A DNA stretch of 64,000 nucleotides from Streptomyces eurocidicus (lineage in GTDB: Bacteria > Actinomycetota > Actinomycetes > Streptomycetales > Streptomycetaceae), in NCBI RefSeq assembly GCF_002891295.1, contig NZ_LGUI01000011.1, positions 186,001-250,000 on the forward strand. Reading direction: 5' to 3'. How positions within the stretch are numbered: the stretch's first letter is position 1; each line of letters starts with the position of its first letter. Positions 1 through 11,812 of the stretch are shown here, piece by piece. The translations under genes and the position numbers were made by a program. The notes beneath the pieces were generated by a model. That model was not told where the DNA came from and made no database searches. It worked only from the letters and a program-made list of their open reading frames with translations.

Positions 1-3105
<3,105 letters not shown>

Positions 3106-3125
3106 GGTTGTGGAGTCCTCGTCCT

Positions 3126-4304
3126 TTACTTAGCCGCAGCCAGCTCGGCGGCCTTGTCGGCCGCGCCGTCCATGGTGTCCACGCGCTGCACGAGCGGGTG
3201 GTTGGCGTCGGACAGGATCTTGCGACCCAGCTCCGCGTTGTTGCCGTCGAGGCGCACGACAAGCGGCTTGGTGACGGCCTCGCCCTTGCTCTTGAGCAGC
3301 TCGAGGGCCTGGACGATGCCGTTGGCGACCTCGTCACAGGCGGTGATGCCACCGAAGACGTTGACGAACACGGACTTGACGTCCGGGTCGCCGAGGATGA
3401 TCTCAAGACCGTTGGCCATGACCTCGGCGGAGGCGCCGCCACCGATGTCGAGGAAGTTGGCGGGCTTGACGTTGCCGTGGTTCTCACCGGCGTACGCGAC
3501 GACGTCGAGGGTGCTCATCACGAGACCCGCGCCGTTGCCGATGATGCCGACCTCACCGTCGAGCTTGACGTAGTTGAGGCCCTTGGCCTTGGCGGCCGCC
3601 TCGAGGGGGTTGGCCGCGGCCTTGTCCTCGAGCGCCTCGTGCTCCGGCTGGCGGAAGTCGGCGTTCTCGTCGAGCGAGACCTTGCCGTCGAGGGCCAGCA
3701 CGTCGCCGTTGGCGACCTTGGCGAGCGGGTTGACCTCGACGAGGAGCGCGTCCTCGGCGACGAAGGTCTTCCACAGGGTCACCATGACCTCGGCGACCTT
3801 CTCGGCGACCTCGGCCGGGAACTTCGCCTGGGCGACGATCTCGCGGGCCTTCTCGATCGTCACACCCTCGTTGGAGTCGACCGGGACCTTCGCGAGGGCC
3901 TCGGGGGTCTTCTCCGCGACCTCCTCGATGTCCATGCCGCCCTGCACCGAGGCCATGGCCAGGAAGGTGCGGTTGGTGCGGTCGAGGAGGTACGAGACGT
4001 AGTACTCCTCGAGGATCTCGGGAGCGGTCTCGGCGATCATCACCTTGTGGACCGTGTGGCCCTTGATGTCCATGCCGAGGATGTCCGTCGCACGGGCGAC
4101 GGCCTCGTCCGGCGTGGCGGCCAGCTTCACGCCGCCGGCCTTGCCACGGCCGCCGACCTTCACCTGCGCCTTGACGACCGAACGGCCGCCCAGCTTCTCG
4201 GTGGCCTCGCGCGCCGCCTCAGGCGTGTCGATGACTTCACCGGCCAGCACCGGTACACCGTGCTTGGCGAAGAGGTCCCTCGCCTGGTACTCGAACAGGT
4301 CCAC
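3126..4304 (-). CDS. sucC: Succinyl-CoA ligase (ADP-forming), beta subunit
   Basis: A 392-residue protein starting with the family N-terminus (M/V)[15 protein letters not shown]. It has an N-terminal ATP-grasp fold ([16 protein letters not shown] near residues 45-60) and a C-terminal CoA-ligase domain ([28 protein letters not shown]) and forms the heterodimer or tetramer with SucD. GTG at 4304 is chosen because AAAGGGA lies about ten bases upstream and homologues begin at this residue. An in-frame upstream extension of 32 codons is Arg/Pro-rich and unlike the family. First gene of the sucC-sucD operon. Confidence 0.97.
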   Translation of the reverse strand: MDLFEYQARDLFAKHGVPVLAGEVIDTPEAAREATEKLGGRSVVKAQVKVGGRGKAGGVKLAATPDEAVARATDILGMDIKGHTVHKVMIAETAPEILEEYYVSYLLDRTNRTFLAMASVQGGMDIEEVAEKTPEALAKVPVDSNEGVTIEKAREIVAQAKFPAEVAEKVAEVMVTLWKTFVAEDALLVEVNPLAKVANGDVLALDGKVSLDENADFRQPEHEALEDKAAANPLEAAAKAKGLNYVKLDGEVGIIGNGAGLVMSTLDVVAYAGENHGNVKPANFLDIGGGASAEVMANGLEIILGDPDVKSVFVNVFGGITACDEVANGIVQALELLKSKGEAVTKPLVVRLDGNNAELGRKILSDANHPLVQRVDTMDGAADKAAELAAAK

Positions 4305-4609
4305 GCGCGTCAGTCCCTTTTCCATGGATATCGCGGTTCGTTGTCTGCGCGGGCGTGCCGCAGGGCAGCGTGAGGACGCGATCTTTGACGAGGGCGGCAC
4401 ACGTTCACCGTTGACGCGGCATGTCCGTCTCGCAGGTTATCCCCGAGGGACGGAGGTCCCTAAATCGCAGGTCACACTCTGGCCGTGATTACGCTCACAG
4501 ATCGCCTACCGGCCGTCACCCGTCCGGAGCCGGGGGACTGGGCCGTCCGGGGGCGGCGGGGGCTTCCGGCCCGGCCGCCGTGCCCGCCGTCCCGCCCCCG
4601 CCGAGCCCG
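4305..4609. other. Intergenic region upstream of sucC
   Basis: No gene was found. The part near sucC must hold its promoter and leader. A small hairpin occurs at 4446-4461 (agggac/gtccct). The side near 4500-4609 is GC-rich with several short inverted repeats and probably ends the VWA transcript, whose stop is at 4610. Confidence 0.5.
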
Positions 4610-5917
4610 TCAGGCCCCCGGTATCGGCAGGGGCCGTTTCTCCAGCGCGGCCGCCATCACCTCGGGGAAGAGGTCGGGTGTGCAGGCGAAGGCGGGCGCG
4701 CCGAGGGCCGCCAGCGCCGCCGCGTGCTCGCGGTCGTAGGCGGGGGCGCCCTCGTCGGAGAGGGCGAGCAGCGCCACGAACTCCACGCCGGACGCCTTCA
4801 TGGCCGCGACGCGCTTCAGCATCTCGTCCCGGATCCCTCCCTCGTAAAGATCACTGATGAGGACCACGACGGTTTCCGTCGGCCGGGTGATGCGCGACTG
4901 GCAGTAGGCGAGCGCGCGGTTGATGTCGGTGCCCCCGCCGAGCTGGGTGCCGAAGAGCACGTCGACCGGGTCGGACAGCTGGTCGGTGAGGTCGACGACG
5001 GCGGTGTCGAAGACGACGAGCCGGGTGTCGAGGGAGCGCATCGAGGCGAGGACGGCCCCGAAGACCGAGGCGTGGACGACGGAGGCCGCCATCGAGCCCG
5101 ACTGGTCGACGCACAGGACGACCTCCTTCCGCACGGACCGCGCCGAGCGGCCGTGGCCGACCAGGCGCTCGGGCACGACCGTGCGGTGCTCGGGCAGATA
5201 GTTCTTGAGGTTCACCCGGATGGTGCGGTTCCAGTCGATGTCGTGGTGGCGGGGCCGGGCGACACGGGCCGAGCGGTCGAGGGCCCCGTCCAGCGTCGCG
5301 CGGGTGCGCTGGGCAAGGCGTCTCTCCAGGTCCTCGACGACCTTACGGACGACGGCGCGCGCGGTCTCCTTGGTGGACCCGGGCATGGCCTTGCCGAGGG
5401 AGAGCAGGACGCCGACGAGATGGACGTCCGCCTCGACGGCCTCCAGCATCTCCGGCTCCAGGAGCAGCGTGGCCAGGCCGAGGCGGTCGATGGCGTCGCG
5501 CTGCATCACCTGGACGACGGACACCGGGAAGTACGTACGGATGTCACCCAGCCAGCGGGCGATCCGGGGCGCGGACTCCCCCAGACCGCCCTCGCGCCGG
5601 GCCGGCCCGGTGGGCGACGCGGTGGGCGATCCCGTGCCGTAGAGCGCCTCCAGGGTCCGGTCCATGGCGAGGTCCACCCCGCCGAGCACGGAACCGGCGG
5701 ATCCCCCACCGCCGGCCTCCGCTTCCCCACCGAGCACCAGCCGCCAGCGGCGAAGCCGCTCGGGGGCTGGGGCGGAGGCGGAGGCGGGGGCCGGGGCGGA
5801 GGGGCCGGAGGCGGAGGGGCGGGACGCGACGGGGTGGTCGGACACGACGGTGGGAGGGGTGGTCGCCTCGACCGCCGGTGTCGTGCCGGTCGTGCCGGTC
5901 GTGCTGATCGCCGTCAT
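4610..5917 (-). CDS. VWA domain protein of the MoxR/DUF5682 operon
   Basis: A 435-residue protein. Residues 1-80 are low-complexity Ala/Pro/Ser/Thr. The middle helical region carries DIDWNRTIRVNLKNY (226-240), typical of this MoxR-linked group. A von Willebrand factor A domain follows, with an intact MIDAS DxSxS (D271, S273, S275), a conserved GGGTDI motif and LISDLYEGG. The ATG at 5917 overlaps the stop of the DUF5682 gene in an ATGA junction, so the two are translationally coupled. MoxR AAA+ ATPases typically act with VWA partners that bind metal or client protein, so this is the likely adaptor of the MoxR encoded at 8802-9902. Client unknown. Confidence 0.88.
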   Translation of the reverse strand: MTAISTTGTTGTTPAVEATTPPTVVSDHPVASRPSASGPSAPAPASASAPAPERLRRWRLVLGGEAEAGGGGSAGSVLGGVDLAMDRTLEALYGTGSPTASPTGPARREGGLGESAPRIARWLGDIRTYFPVSVVQVMQRDAIDRLGLATLLLEPEMLEAVEADVHLVGVLLSLGKAMPGSTKETARAVVRKVVEDLERRLAQRTRATLDGALDRSARVARPRHHDIDWNRTIRVNLKNYLPEHRTVVPERLVGHGRSARSVRKEVVLCVDQSGSMAASVVHASVFGAVLASMRSLDTRLVVFDTAVVDLTDQLSDPVDVLFGTQLGGGTDINRALAYCQSRITRPTETVVVLISDLYEGGIRDEMLKRVAAMKASGVEFVALLALSDEGAPAYDREHAAALAALGAPAFACTPDLFPEVMAAALEKRPLPIPGA

Positions 5918-8805
5918 CGTCCCGTCCCGTCCGTGGTCGCGCCGGTGGCGGCCGGCAGGGCGCCGCCCTCCGTACGGACCGGGGTGTCTCCCCGGTCCGT
6001 CCCGCTCGTCGTAGCTGTCCCGCCCGGCCCGGCCTTCGCACCCGGCCGGGCGGTCCCGTCCGCCCTGGCAGTCCCGTCCGCCCCGGCAGTCCCGTCCGCC
6101 CCGGCAGTCCTGTTCGCCCCGGCCATCCCGCCCGACCTGCCCTCCACCGTGGGCAGCAGGTGACCGTCGCACCCGCCGCCGCTTCCCGCGCCCCCGCTGT
6201 CCCCTTGGCAGGCACCGCCTCCGTCCCGGCGCGGATCCGGGTCGAGGCCCAGCAGTGCGTACAGCGTCGGCAGGACGGCCGACGCCCGGTCCTCGTCGAG
6301 CCCGGCCCCGAAGCCGTGGGCGTCCTGCTCGCCGGGGACGGCCGGGCGGCTGCCCGGGCTCCCCCGCCGGACGAGTTCCCCGAGCGTGCGGCGCACCCCC
6401 GTCTCGTAGGCGGAGAAGGTGCGGCGCAACAGCGGCAGCACGGACGTGAAGGCCGCGGGTGGCACTCCGACCAGCCAGGCGTCGACGAGGGCGAGCAGGC
6501 TCTCGTCGTGGACGAGCAGCATGCCGCCCGCGCTCCCGGCGCCGAGGAAGCCCTCGATCCAGGCGGCGGCCTCGGCGGGCTCGGTCCCGGCCGAGAGGGC
6601 GAGGCCCATGAGCCGGGCGGCCCGGTCCTCGGTCAGCCATCGGTCGTCGAGCAGCAGTCGTGCCGCCCTGCCCCGTATCCCCCCGGGCAGCCCGTCCCGC
6701 TCGGCGAGCACCCGCAACACCCCGGCCCAGCGCTCCCGCCTGTCGGCGTCGTCGCCGCCGGCGTCCTCGGGGAGGGCGGGGTCCGGGTCGCCTCCGGACG
6801 TACCGGCCGGACCGGTGGCGCCCGTGCCCGTCTCCGCCGCACCCGGCGCCTCGGCCGGACCCGGTGCCTCCGCCGTACCCGATGGCTCCGCCGTACCCAC
6901 GTGCTCCCGCGTGTCCGGCGTACGTGCCCGGCCCGACTCGGTCAGCAGGCCGACCGCCTGGTGCACGGCGTCCAGATGGCCCCTCATCTCGGCCGCCGCG
7001 TCCGTGTCGAGTCCCGCGCACGCAGCAGGGAGGCCGACGAAGACGCGCTCCGCCAGCCCCGCCGCGACCTCTCCGAGGGCCGTGGCGTCCGTGCGGCGTA
7101 CGTCGCCGTACCGGACGGAACGGACCAGCGCGGGAAGGGCCCTGGCCAGCTGGGCGACGTCCGTGTCGAGCGCGGCGCGGTCCGCGAGGACGCGCATCAC
7201 GGTGGGCAGGGCGTCGGGCAGCCCGGCGAGCAGGCAGCGCTCGGCGAGGGACGTGAGTCCGGCGAGCGCCGGGGTCGCGACGGCCCGGGACTCGGCCTTC
7301 GCGGTCGCGGCGGCCGCCACCGTCGTGCCCCAGGCGGCCGCTTCGGCCACCCGGACGGACAGCTCCGGCTCCCAGCGGAGCCGCCAGGTCTCACGGAAGG
7401 TGCCCAGGCCGCCGCGGGAACGCACCGGCTTCCCCCAGCCGATGCCGAGGAGGCGCAGCCGGTGCAGCAGCCGGCTGCGGGCGGCGTCGGTGTCCTTACG
7501 CAGATCCAGCTCGCAATCCCGCTCCACCGCCTCGGGCTTGAGGCGCAGGGTGCGCTGGAGCCGGGTGAGGTCGCGCAGCAGGGGCGTGGCCGGGGCCTCG
7601 TCGGGGATCTCGCCCAGGGCGTCGCCGATGACGAGCCGCTCCCGGACGAGCGCGAGGGGGACGTCGGAGCCGTCGCACATCACGGCCCGGACCGCGTCGG
7701 TGGTCTCGTTCAGCCCGGCGAGCGGGCGGCCCCGCAGGGCGGCCAGGGTGTCGGCGAGCCGTACGGCCTCGATGACATGGGCGGAGGAGACGGGGAAGTC
7801 CTCCTCGCGCAGCAGGCGTGCGACCTTGGTGAGCCAGCGTTCGACGGGCCGGTCGGGGGCGTGGAAGAGGTGGCCGTACCAGCCGGGCGAGTCAATGCCC
7901 GCGCCGTAGCCGCTGTGACGGGCGAGGCGCCTGTTGGTCCAGGGCACCCAGCTGAGCTCGGTCCTGACCTTGGGCAGGCCCTTGAGGACCTGTCGGTCCG
8001 CGGCGACGGTGCGCTTCTCGGCGAGGGCCGGTACGTGCCAGGCGCCGCAGACGACGGCGATCCCGTCCCCGAACTCACGGCGTGCCTCACGCAACTTCAG
8101 CCTCATGTGCGCCTCGCGCACCACGTCCCGGGCACGGTCGGCGGCCTCGCCGACGTCGCTGTCCCCGTATCCGTATCCATATCCGTCCCCGTCCCCCCGA
8201 TCGCCGAGGCCGGGGCCTCCGCCGTCCCCGTCCCCGTTTCCGGGCCCGAACCCGAACCCGTCCCGCAGCTCGGTCATGGCCTCGGCGAGGGCCTCGAAGG
8301 GGGCGAGGGCGTCTCCCCCGGTGGGGCCGCCGCCACGGCGGTGCTCGACGGCGTCCTCCCACCACAGCTCGGGGTCGTCGTATCCGGCGGCGGCCGCGAG
8401 CGCGGCCAGCGGGTCGGCGCCCGGCGCGGAACGCCCGCCCTTCTCCCCCCGGTCCGGCTCCCGTTCGGGGTCCCGCAGCGCGAGCGTGTGCGCGGCGGGC
8501 AGATCGATGAACCGCACGGCCACGCCGTGGTCCAGGGCCCAGCGCAGGGCCGCCCACTCCGGGGAGAACCCGGCGAACGGCCAGAACGCGGCGCGCCCGG
8601 GGTCGTCCGGCACATGGGCGAGCAGGGCGACCGGGGGCCGCATGCCCGGGTCGGCCGCGAGGCGGACGAGCGGGTCCGCCTCGGGCGGCCCTTCGATCAG
8701 CACGGCGCCGGGCCGGCACTGATCGAGCGCGGCCCGCACGGCCCGCGCGGAGCCGGGGCCGTGGTGGCGCACCCCCAGCAGGGCGGGCGCGGCGGGCCCG
8801 GTCAT
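5914..8805 (-). CDS. DUF5682 family protein
   Basis: A 963-residue cytoplasmic protein starting with the family signature LLGVRHHGPGSARAV (residues 9-23), then VLIEGPPEADPL and a long alpha-helical body. It is the middle gene of three coupled genes: its ATG overlaps the MoxR stop (8802-8805) and its TGA overlaps the VWA start (5914-5917). Two regions are low complexity, an acidic Gly/Asp/Tyr stretch near residues 195-220 and a C-terminal tail with GADGTA repeats (from cgtccgccccggcagtcc repeats near 6055-6120). Those parts are probably disordered and variable in length. No catalytic motif was recognised. Family function is not established. Confidence 0.85.
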   Translation of the reverse strand: MTGPAAPALLGVRHHGPGSARAVRAALDQCRPGAVLIEGPPEADPLVRLAADPGMRPPVALLAHVPDDPGRAAFWPFAGFSPEWAALRWALDHGVAVRFIDLPAAHTLALRDPEREPDRGEKGGRSAPGADPLAALAAAAGYDDPELWWEDAVEHRRGGGPTGGDALAPFEALAEAMTELRDGFGFGPGNGDGDGGGPGLGDRGDGDGYGYGYGDSDVGEAADRARDVVREAHMRLKLREARREFGDGIAVVCGAWHVPALAEKRTVAADRQVLKGLPKVRTELSWVPWTNRRLARHSGYGAGIDSPGWYGHLFHAPDRPVERWLTKVARLLREEDFPVSSAHVIEAVRLADTLAALRGRPLAGLNETTDAVRAVMCDGSDVPLALVRERLVIGDALGEIPDEAPATPLLRDLTRLQRTLRLKPEAVERDCELDLRKDTDAARSRLLHRLRLLGIGWGKPVRSRGGLGTFRETWRLRWEPELSVRVAEAAAWGTTVAAAATAKAESRAVATPALAGLTSLAERCLLAGLPDALPTVMRVLADRAALDTDVAQLARALPALVRSVRYGDVRRTDATALGEVAAGLAERVFVGLPAACAGLDTDAAAEMRGHLDAVHQAVGLLTESGRARTPDTREHVGTAEPSGTAEAPGPAEAPGAAETGTGATGPAGTSGGDPDPALPEDAGGDDADRRERWAGVLRVLAERDGLPGGIRGRAARLLLDDRWLTEDRAARLMGLALSAGTEPAEAAAWIEGFLGAGSAGGMLLVHDESLLALVDAWLVGVPPAAFTSVLPLLRRTFSAYETGVRRTLGELVRRGSPGSRPAVPGEQDAHGFGAGLDEDRASAVLPTLYALLGLDPDPRRDGGGACQGDSGGAGSGGGCDGHLLPTVEGRSGGMAGANRTAGADGTAGADGTARADGTARPGAKAGPGGTATTSGTDRGDTPVRTEGGALPAATGATTDGTGR

Positions 8806-9902
8806 ACGGAGACCTCCCGGCAGGCGCGGTAGAAGTCCTTCCAGCCCTCCCGCTCACGGACGACGGCCTCCAGGTATTCCTGCCAGACGAGCCGGTCGGC
8901 GGCCGGGTCACGGACCACGGCGCCGAGGATCCCGGCGGCCACGTCCCCGGCACGCAGCACGCCGTCGCCGAAGTGCGCGGCGAGGGCGAGGCCGCCCGTG
9001 AGGACGGAGATCGCCTCGGCGGTCGAGAGCGTGCCCGAGGGCGACTTGAGCTTGGTGCGGCCGTCGGTGGTGACGCCGTCGCGCAGCTCGCGGAAGACGG
9101 TGACGACGCGCCGGATCTCGTCGGCGCCGTCGGGGGCGGCGGGCAGGTCGAGGGAGCGGCCGATCTGGTCGACGCGCCGGGAGACGATGTCGACCTCGGC
9201 CTCGGGCGTGGCGGGCAGGGGCAGCACGACGGTGTTGAAGCGGCGGCGCAGGGCGCTGGAGAGTTCGTTGACCCCGCGGTCCCGGTCGTTGGCCGTGGCG
9301 ATCACGTTGAACCCGCGCACGGCCTGCACCTCCTGCCCCAGTTCCGGGATGGGCAGGGTCTTCTCGGACAGGATGGTGATGAGGGTGTCCTGCACGTCGG
9401 CGGGGATGCGGGTGAGCTCCTCGATCCGGGCCGTCGCCCCGCCGGCCATGGCCCGCATCACGGGGCTGGGCACGAGCGCCTCGCGGCTGGGGCCGTCGGC
9501 GAGCAGCCGGGCGTAGTTCCAGCCGTAGCGGATCGCCTCCTCCGGGGTGCCGGCCGTGCCCTGGACCAGCAGCGTCGAGTCGCCGCTGACCGCGGCGGCG
9601 AGGTGCTCGGAGACCCAGGTCTTGGCGGTGCCCGGCACACCGAGGAGGAGCAGCGCCCGGTCGGTGGCGAGCGTGGTGACGGCGACCTCGACGGTGCGGC
9701 GCGGGCCCACGTACTTCGGTGTGATCACGGTGCCGTCGGGCAGCGTGCCGCCGAGCAGATACGTGGCGACCGCCCACGGCGACAGCCGCCAACGCTCGGG
9801 CCTGGGGCGGTCGTCGGCGGCCGCGAGGGCCTCCAGCTCCCCGGCGAAGGCGTCCTCCGCATGCGGTCGCAGGGCTTCGGTGGAGATTCCGGGCACGGTC
9901 AC
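8802..9902 (-). CDS. MoxR-type AAA+ ATPase
   Basis: A 366-residue ATPase with Walker A GVPGTAKT (88-95), an acidic Walker B-region motif ARIEELTRIP, sensor region NVIATANDRDRGVNELSSALRRRF and a C-terminal lid. GTG at 9902 is preferred: GAGGGGGA lies just upstream and the protein then begins TVPGISTEALRPHAEDAF. A second GTG at 9896 gives better spacing, and a longer in-frame upstream extension reads through the promoter. MoxR ATPases are chaperone-like remodellers that work with VWA proteins. This gene heads a three-gene coupled operon (MoxR, DUF5682, VWA) driven from the divergent region at 9940-10028. Confidence 0.9.
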   Translation of the reverse strand: MTVPGISTEALRPHAEDAFAGELEALAAADDRPRPERWRLSPWAVATYLLGGTLPDGTVITPKYVGPRRTVEVAVTTLATDRALLLLGVPGTAKTWVSEHLAAAVSGDSTLLVQGTAGTPEEAIRYGWNYARLLADGPSREALVPSPVMRAMAGGATARIEELTRIPADVQDTLITILSEKTLPIPELGQEVQAVRGFNVIATANDRDRGVNELSSALRRRFNTVVLPLPATPEAEVDIVSRRVDQIGRSLDLPAAPDGADEIRRVVTVFRELRDGVTTDGRTKLKSPSGTLSTAEAISVLTGGLALAAHFGDGVLRAGDVAAGILGAVVRDPAADRLVWQEYLEAVVREREGWKDFYRACREVSV

Positions 9903-9939
9903 AAGTCCCCCTCGTCGTGCGGTTCCGGGTACGTGAACC

Positions 9940-9962
9940 ACCCTGCACCACCCCACTGACAA
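9940..9962 (-). promoter_or_regulatory. Predicted DNA-damage (RecA-NDp/PafBC-type) promoter for the MoxR operon
   Basis: On the minus strand TTGTCAGTG (9962-9954), an eight-base spacer and CAGGGT (9945-9940) match the actinobacterial consensus TTGTCRGTG-N8-TAN3T except for the first base of the -10. Predicted transcription begins near 9933, about 30 bases before the MoxR start. The core is an exact inverted copy of the element at 9996-10008. Confidence 0.65.
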
Positions 9963-9998
9963 TCGGCCCCGGCGAAGAGGAACCGCAGGTCGGAGCGA

Positions 9999-10021
9999 TT
10001 GTCAGTGGGGGCCGTTAGCTT
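9999..10021 (+). promoter_or_regulatory. Predicted DNA-damage (RecA-NDp/PafBC-type) promoter for the SWIM gene
   Basis: TTGTCAGTG (9999-10007), an eight-base spacer and TAGCTT (10016-10021) match the full consensus TTGTCRGTG-N8-TAN3T known for RecA-independent, PafBC-controlled DNA-damage genes. The -10 ends seven bases before the ATG at 10029, so the mRNA is probably leaderless. Together with 9953-9965 it forms a 13-bp exact inverted repeat. Confidence 0.78.
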
Positions 10022-10028
10022 TGACGGC

Positions 10029-11435
10029 ATGAATCCGCAGGGGGAGATCGGGACGGCGGAGACGGTGCTCGCACTGGCACCTGACGCAGCATCACGTAAG
10101 GCGGGCGCACGGCTCGCGGAGCCCGGGAGGTGGTCGGGGACGGCCTGTTCGCCCGGGGGTGCGGCCGGTTCGCGCGCGGGCGCCGTGTGGGGGGAGTGCG
10201 CGGGCAGCGGCAGCGCGCCCTATCGCACGGTCGTCGATCTTTCCGGGGCGGGCGGGCCGGCCTTCCACTGCTCCTGTCCGAGCCGGAAGTTCCCGTGCAA
10301 GCACGCGCTCGGGCTGTTGCTGCTGTGGTCGGAGGGCGGGGAGGCGGTGCCGGAGTCCGGGGCGGCGCCGCCCGGCTGGGCGGGGCAGTGGCTGGCGCGC
10401 CGCCGGCAGCGCGCGGAGGGCCCGGCGGCCGCGGTGACCGCCGGGGCCGGGCCCGCCGGGGGCGCCCCGGCGACGGGCGGGGAAGCCGCGCGGCGGCGCG
10501 CGGAGCGCCGTGCGGCCCGGATCGCCTCCGGCGCCACGGAGTTGGAGCGGCGGCTGGCCGATCTCCTGCACGGCGGCCTCGCGTCCGCCGAGGCGTCGGC
10601 CTACGGGCCGTGGGACGAGACGGCGGCCCGCATGGTCGACGCCCAGGCACCCGGCCTGGCCTCGCGGGTGCGGGAGTTGGCGTCCGTGGCGGGGGCGGGC
10701 ACGGGGGTGGACCGGGCCTCGCGGCTGCTGGAGGAGTGCGCCCTGCTGCACACCCTCAGCCAGGGCTATCTGCGTGTCGACGGGCTGCCGGAGCCGCTGG
10801 CGGCGACGGTCCGGGCGCGCGTCGGCATCACGGCGGACACGGCGACGCTGCTCGCGACGTCGCCACCGGTGCGCGACGACTGGCTGGTCCTGGCCCGGCA
10901 GGACGCCGACGACGGCCGGCTCGTCACCCGCCGCACCTGGCTGTACGGGCGGCGGACGGGCCGGATGGCGCTGCTCCTGTCGTACGGGCCCGTGGGCCGC
11001 CCGCCGGAGCTCGCCCTCCCGGTCGGCGTCTCGCTCGACGCCGAGCTGGCCTACTACCCCGCCGCGCGCCCGCTGCGGGCCGCGCTGGGCACCCGCCACT
11101 CGGCGCCCGTCCCGAGCCCCGAGCCCCCTCCCGCCGGTGACGTCGCGACGGCCCTCGCCGCGTACGGCGAGGCACTGCGGGACGACCCGTGGCTGGAGAG
11201 CTGGCCGGTGGTGCTGGGGCCGGTGATACCGGTGCGGACTCCGTCGGGCGAGTGGCAAATGGTGGACGCGGAGGGGGAGTCCGGGGTGCCGGTGGATGTG
11301 CGGCAGGGCGAGCGGGTGGGGGTGTGGCAGTTGGCCGCCGTATCGGGAGGCGGGCCGGTGACGGTGTTCGGGGAGTGCGGGTTCCGGGGGTTCGTACCGC
11401 TGGGGACGTGGGGGCCGGAGCCGGTGCCGCTCTGA
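10029..11435 (+). CDS. SWIM zinc finger protein
   Basis: A 468-residue protein with an N-terminal SWIM finger: C81-S-C83 then C90-K-H92 (pattern CxC-x6-CxH), preceded by the typical YRTVVDLSG...FHC strand. SWIM fingers bind DNA or protein and occur in recombination proteins and transposases. The rest is helical with an Ala/Arg-rich linker around residues 140-170. ATG at 10029 is chosen because a perfect -10 element ends seven bases before it. Divergent from the MoxR operon and followed by DUF5691, its usual partner. The direct biochemical role is unknown. Confidence 0.88.
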   Translation: MNPQGEIGTAETVLALAPDAASRKAGARLAEPGRWSGTACSPGGAAGSRAGAVWGECAGSGSAPYRTVVDLSGAGGPAFHCSCPSRKFPCKHALGLLLLWSEGGEAVPESGAAPPGWAGQWLARRRQRAEGPAAAVTAGAGPAGGAPATGGEAARRRAERRAARIASGATELERRLADLLHGGLASAEASAYGPWDETAARMVDAQAPGLASRVRELASVAGAGTGVDRASRLLEECALLHTLSQGYLRVDGLPEPLAATVRARVGITADTATLLATSPPVRDDWLVLARQDADDGRLVTRRTWLYGRRTGRMALLLSYGPVGRPPELALPVGVSLDAELAYYPAARPLRAALGTRHSAPVPSPEPPPAGDVATALAAYGEALRDDPWLESWPVVLGPVIPVRTPSGEWQMVDAEGESGVPVDVRQGERVGVWQLAAVSGGGPVTVFGECGFRGFVPLGTWGPEPVPL

Positions 11436-11454
11436 GCTCTGCGGGTGGCCGCCG

Positions 11455-11712
11455 CTGCGCGGGGCCTTGTCCCCTACCCGCCCCTTCCCGTAACCGGGGG
11501 CGAGCCCCCGGGCCCCTTTTCCGCGCTGACGCGCGGTGTCCTCAAACGCCGGCCGGGCTGGATTTTCGCCCTGTCCGAGCTCGGCTTTCCGCCCGGTCCT
11601 GGGCAACAACTCAGCCCGTCCGGCGATTGAGGACCGGGGTCCGGGGCGGAGCCCCGGTTCGGGAAGGGGCGGGGCGGGGACAAAGCCCCGCGCAGCGGCA
11701 CCCCGCACCGCC
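11455..11712. repeat. Large intergenic palindromic repeat, copy A
   Basis: This carries the modules of the large repeat family: a left end cccctacccgccccttcccg, an inner unit around cctcaaacgccggccgggct, a spacer with gagctcggctttccgcccgg, and right-hand complements ending gggaaggggcgggg. The outer and inner modules are inverted repeats of each other. It sits about 20 bases after the SWIM stop. Together with the remaining bases to 11812 it fills the gap to DUF5691. Confidence 0.85.
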
Positions 11713-11812
11713 CTCGCAACCGCCCGCCCCGCGCCCAGCGGGCAAGAGCTGACGCCCAGGGCGAAACCCCAGGACGTTCCCGTCACTTCACCCCGGCCGG
11801 AAAGGCAACCCC

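Noticed and set aside
6160-8832. 890-codon plus-strand open frame
   Set aside because: Antisense of the DUF5682 gene; the minus strand has ATGA-coupled neighbours and a family N-terminus.
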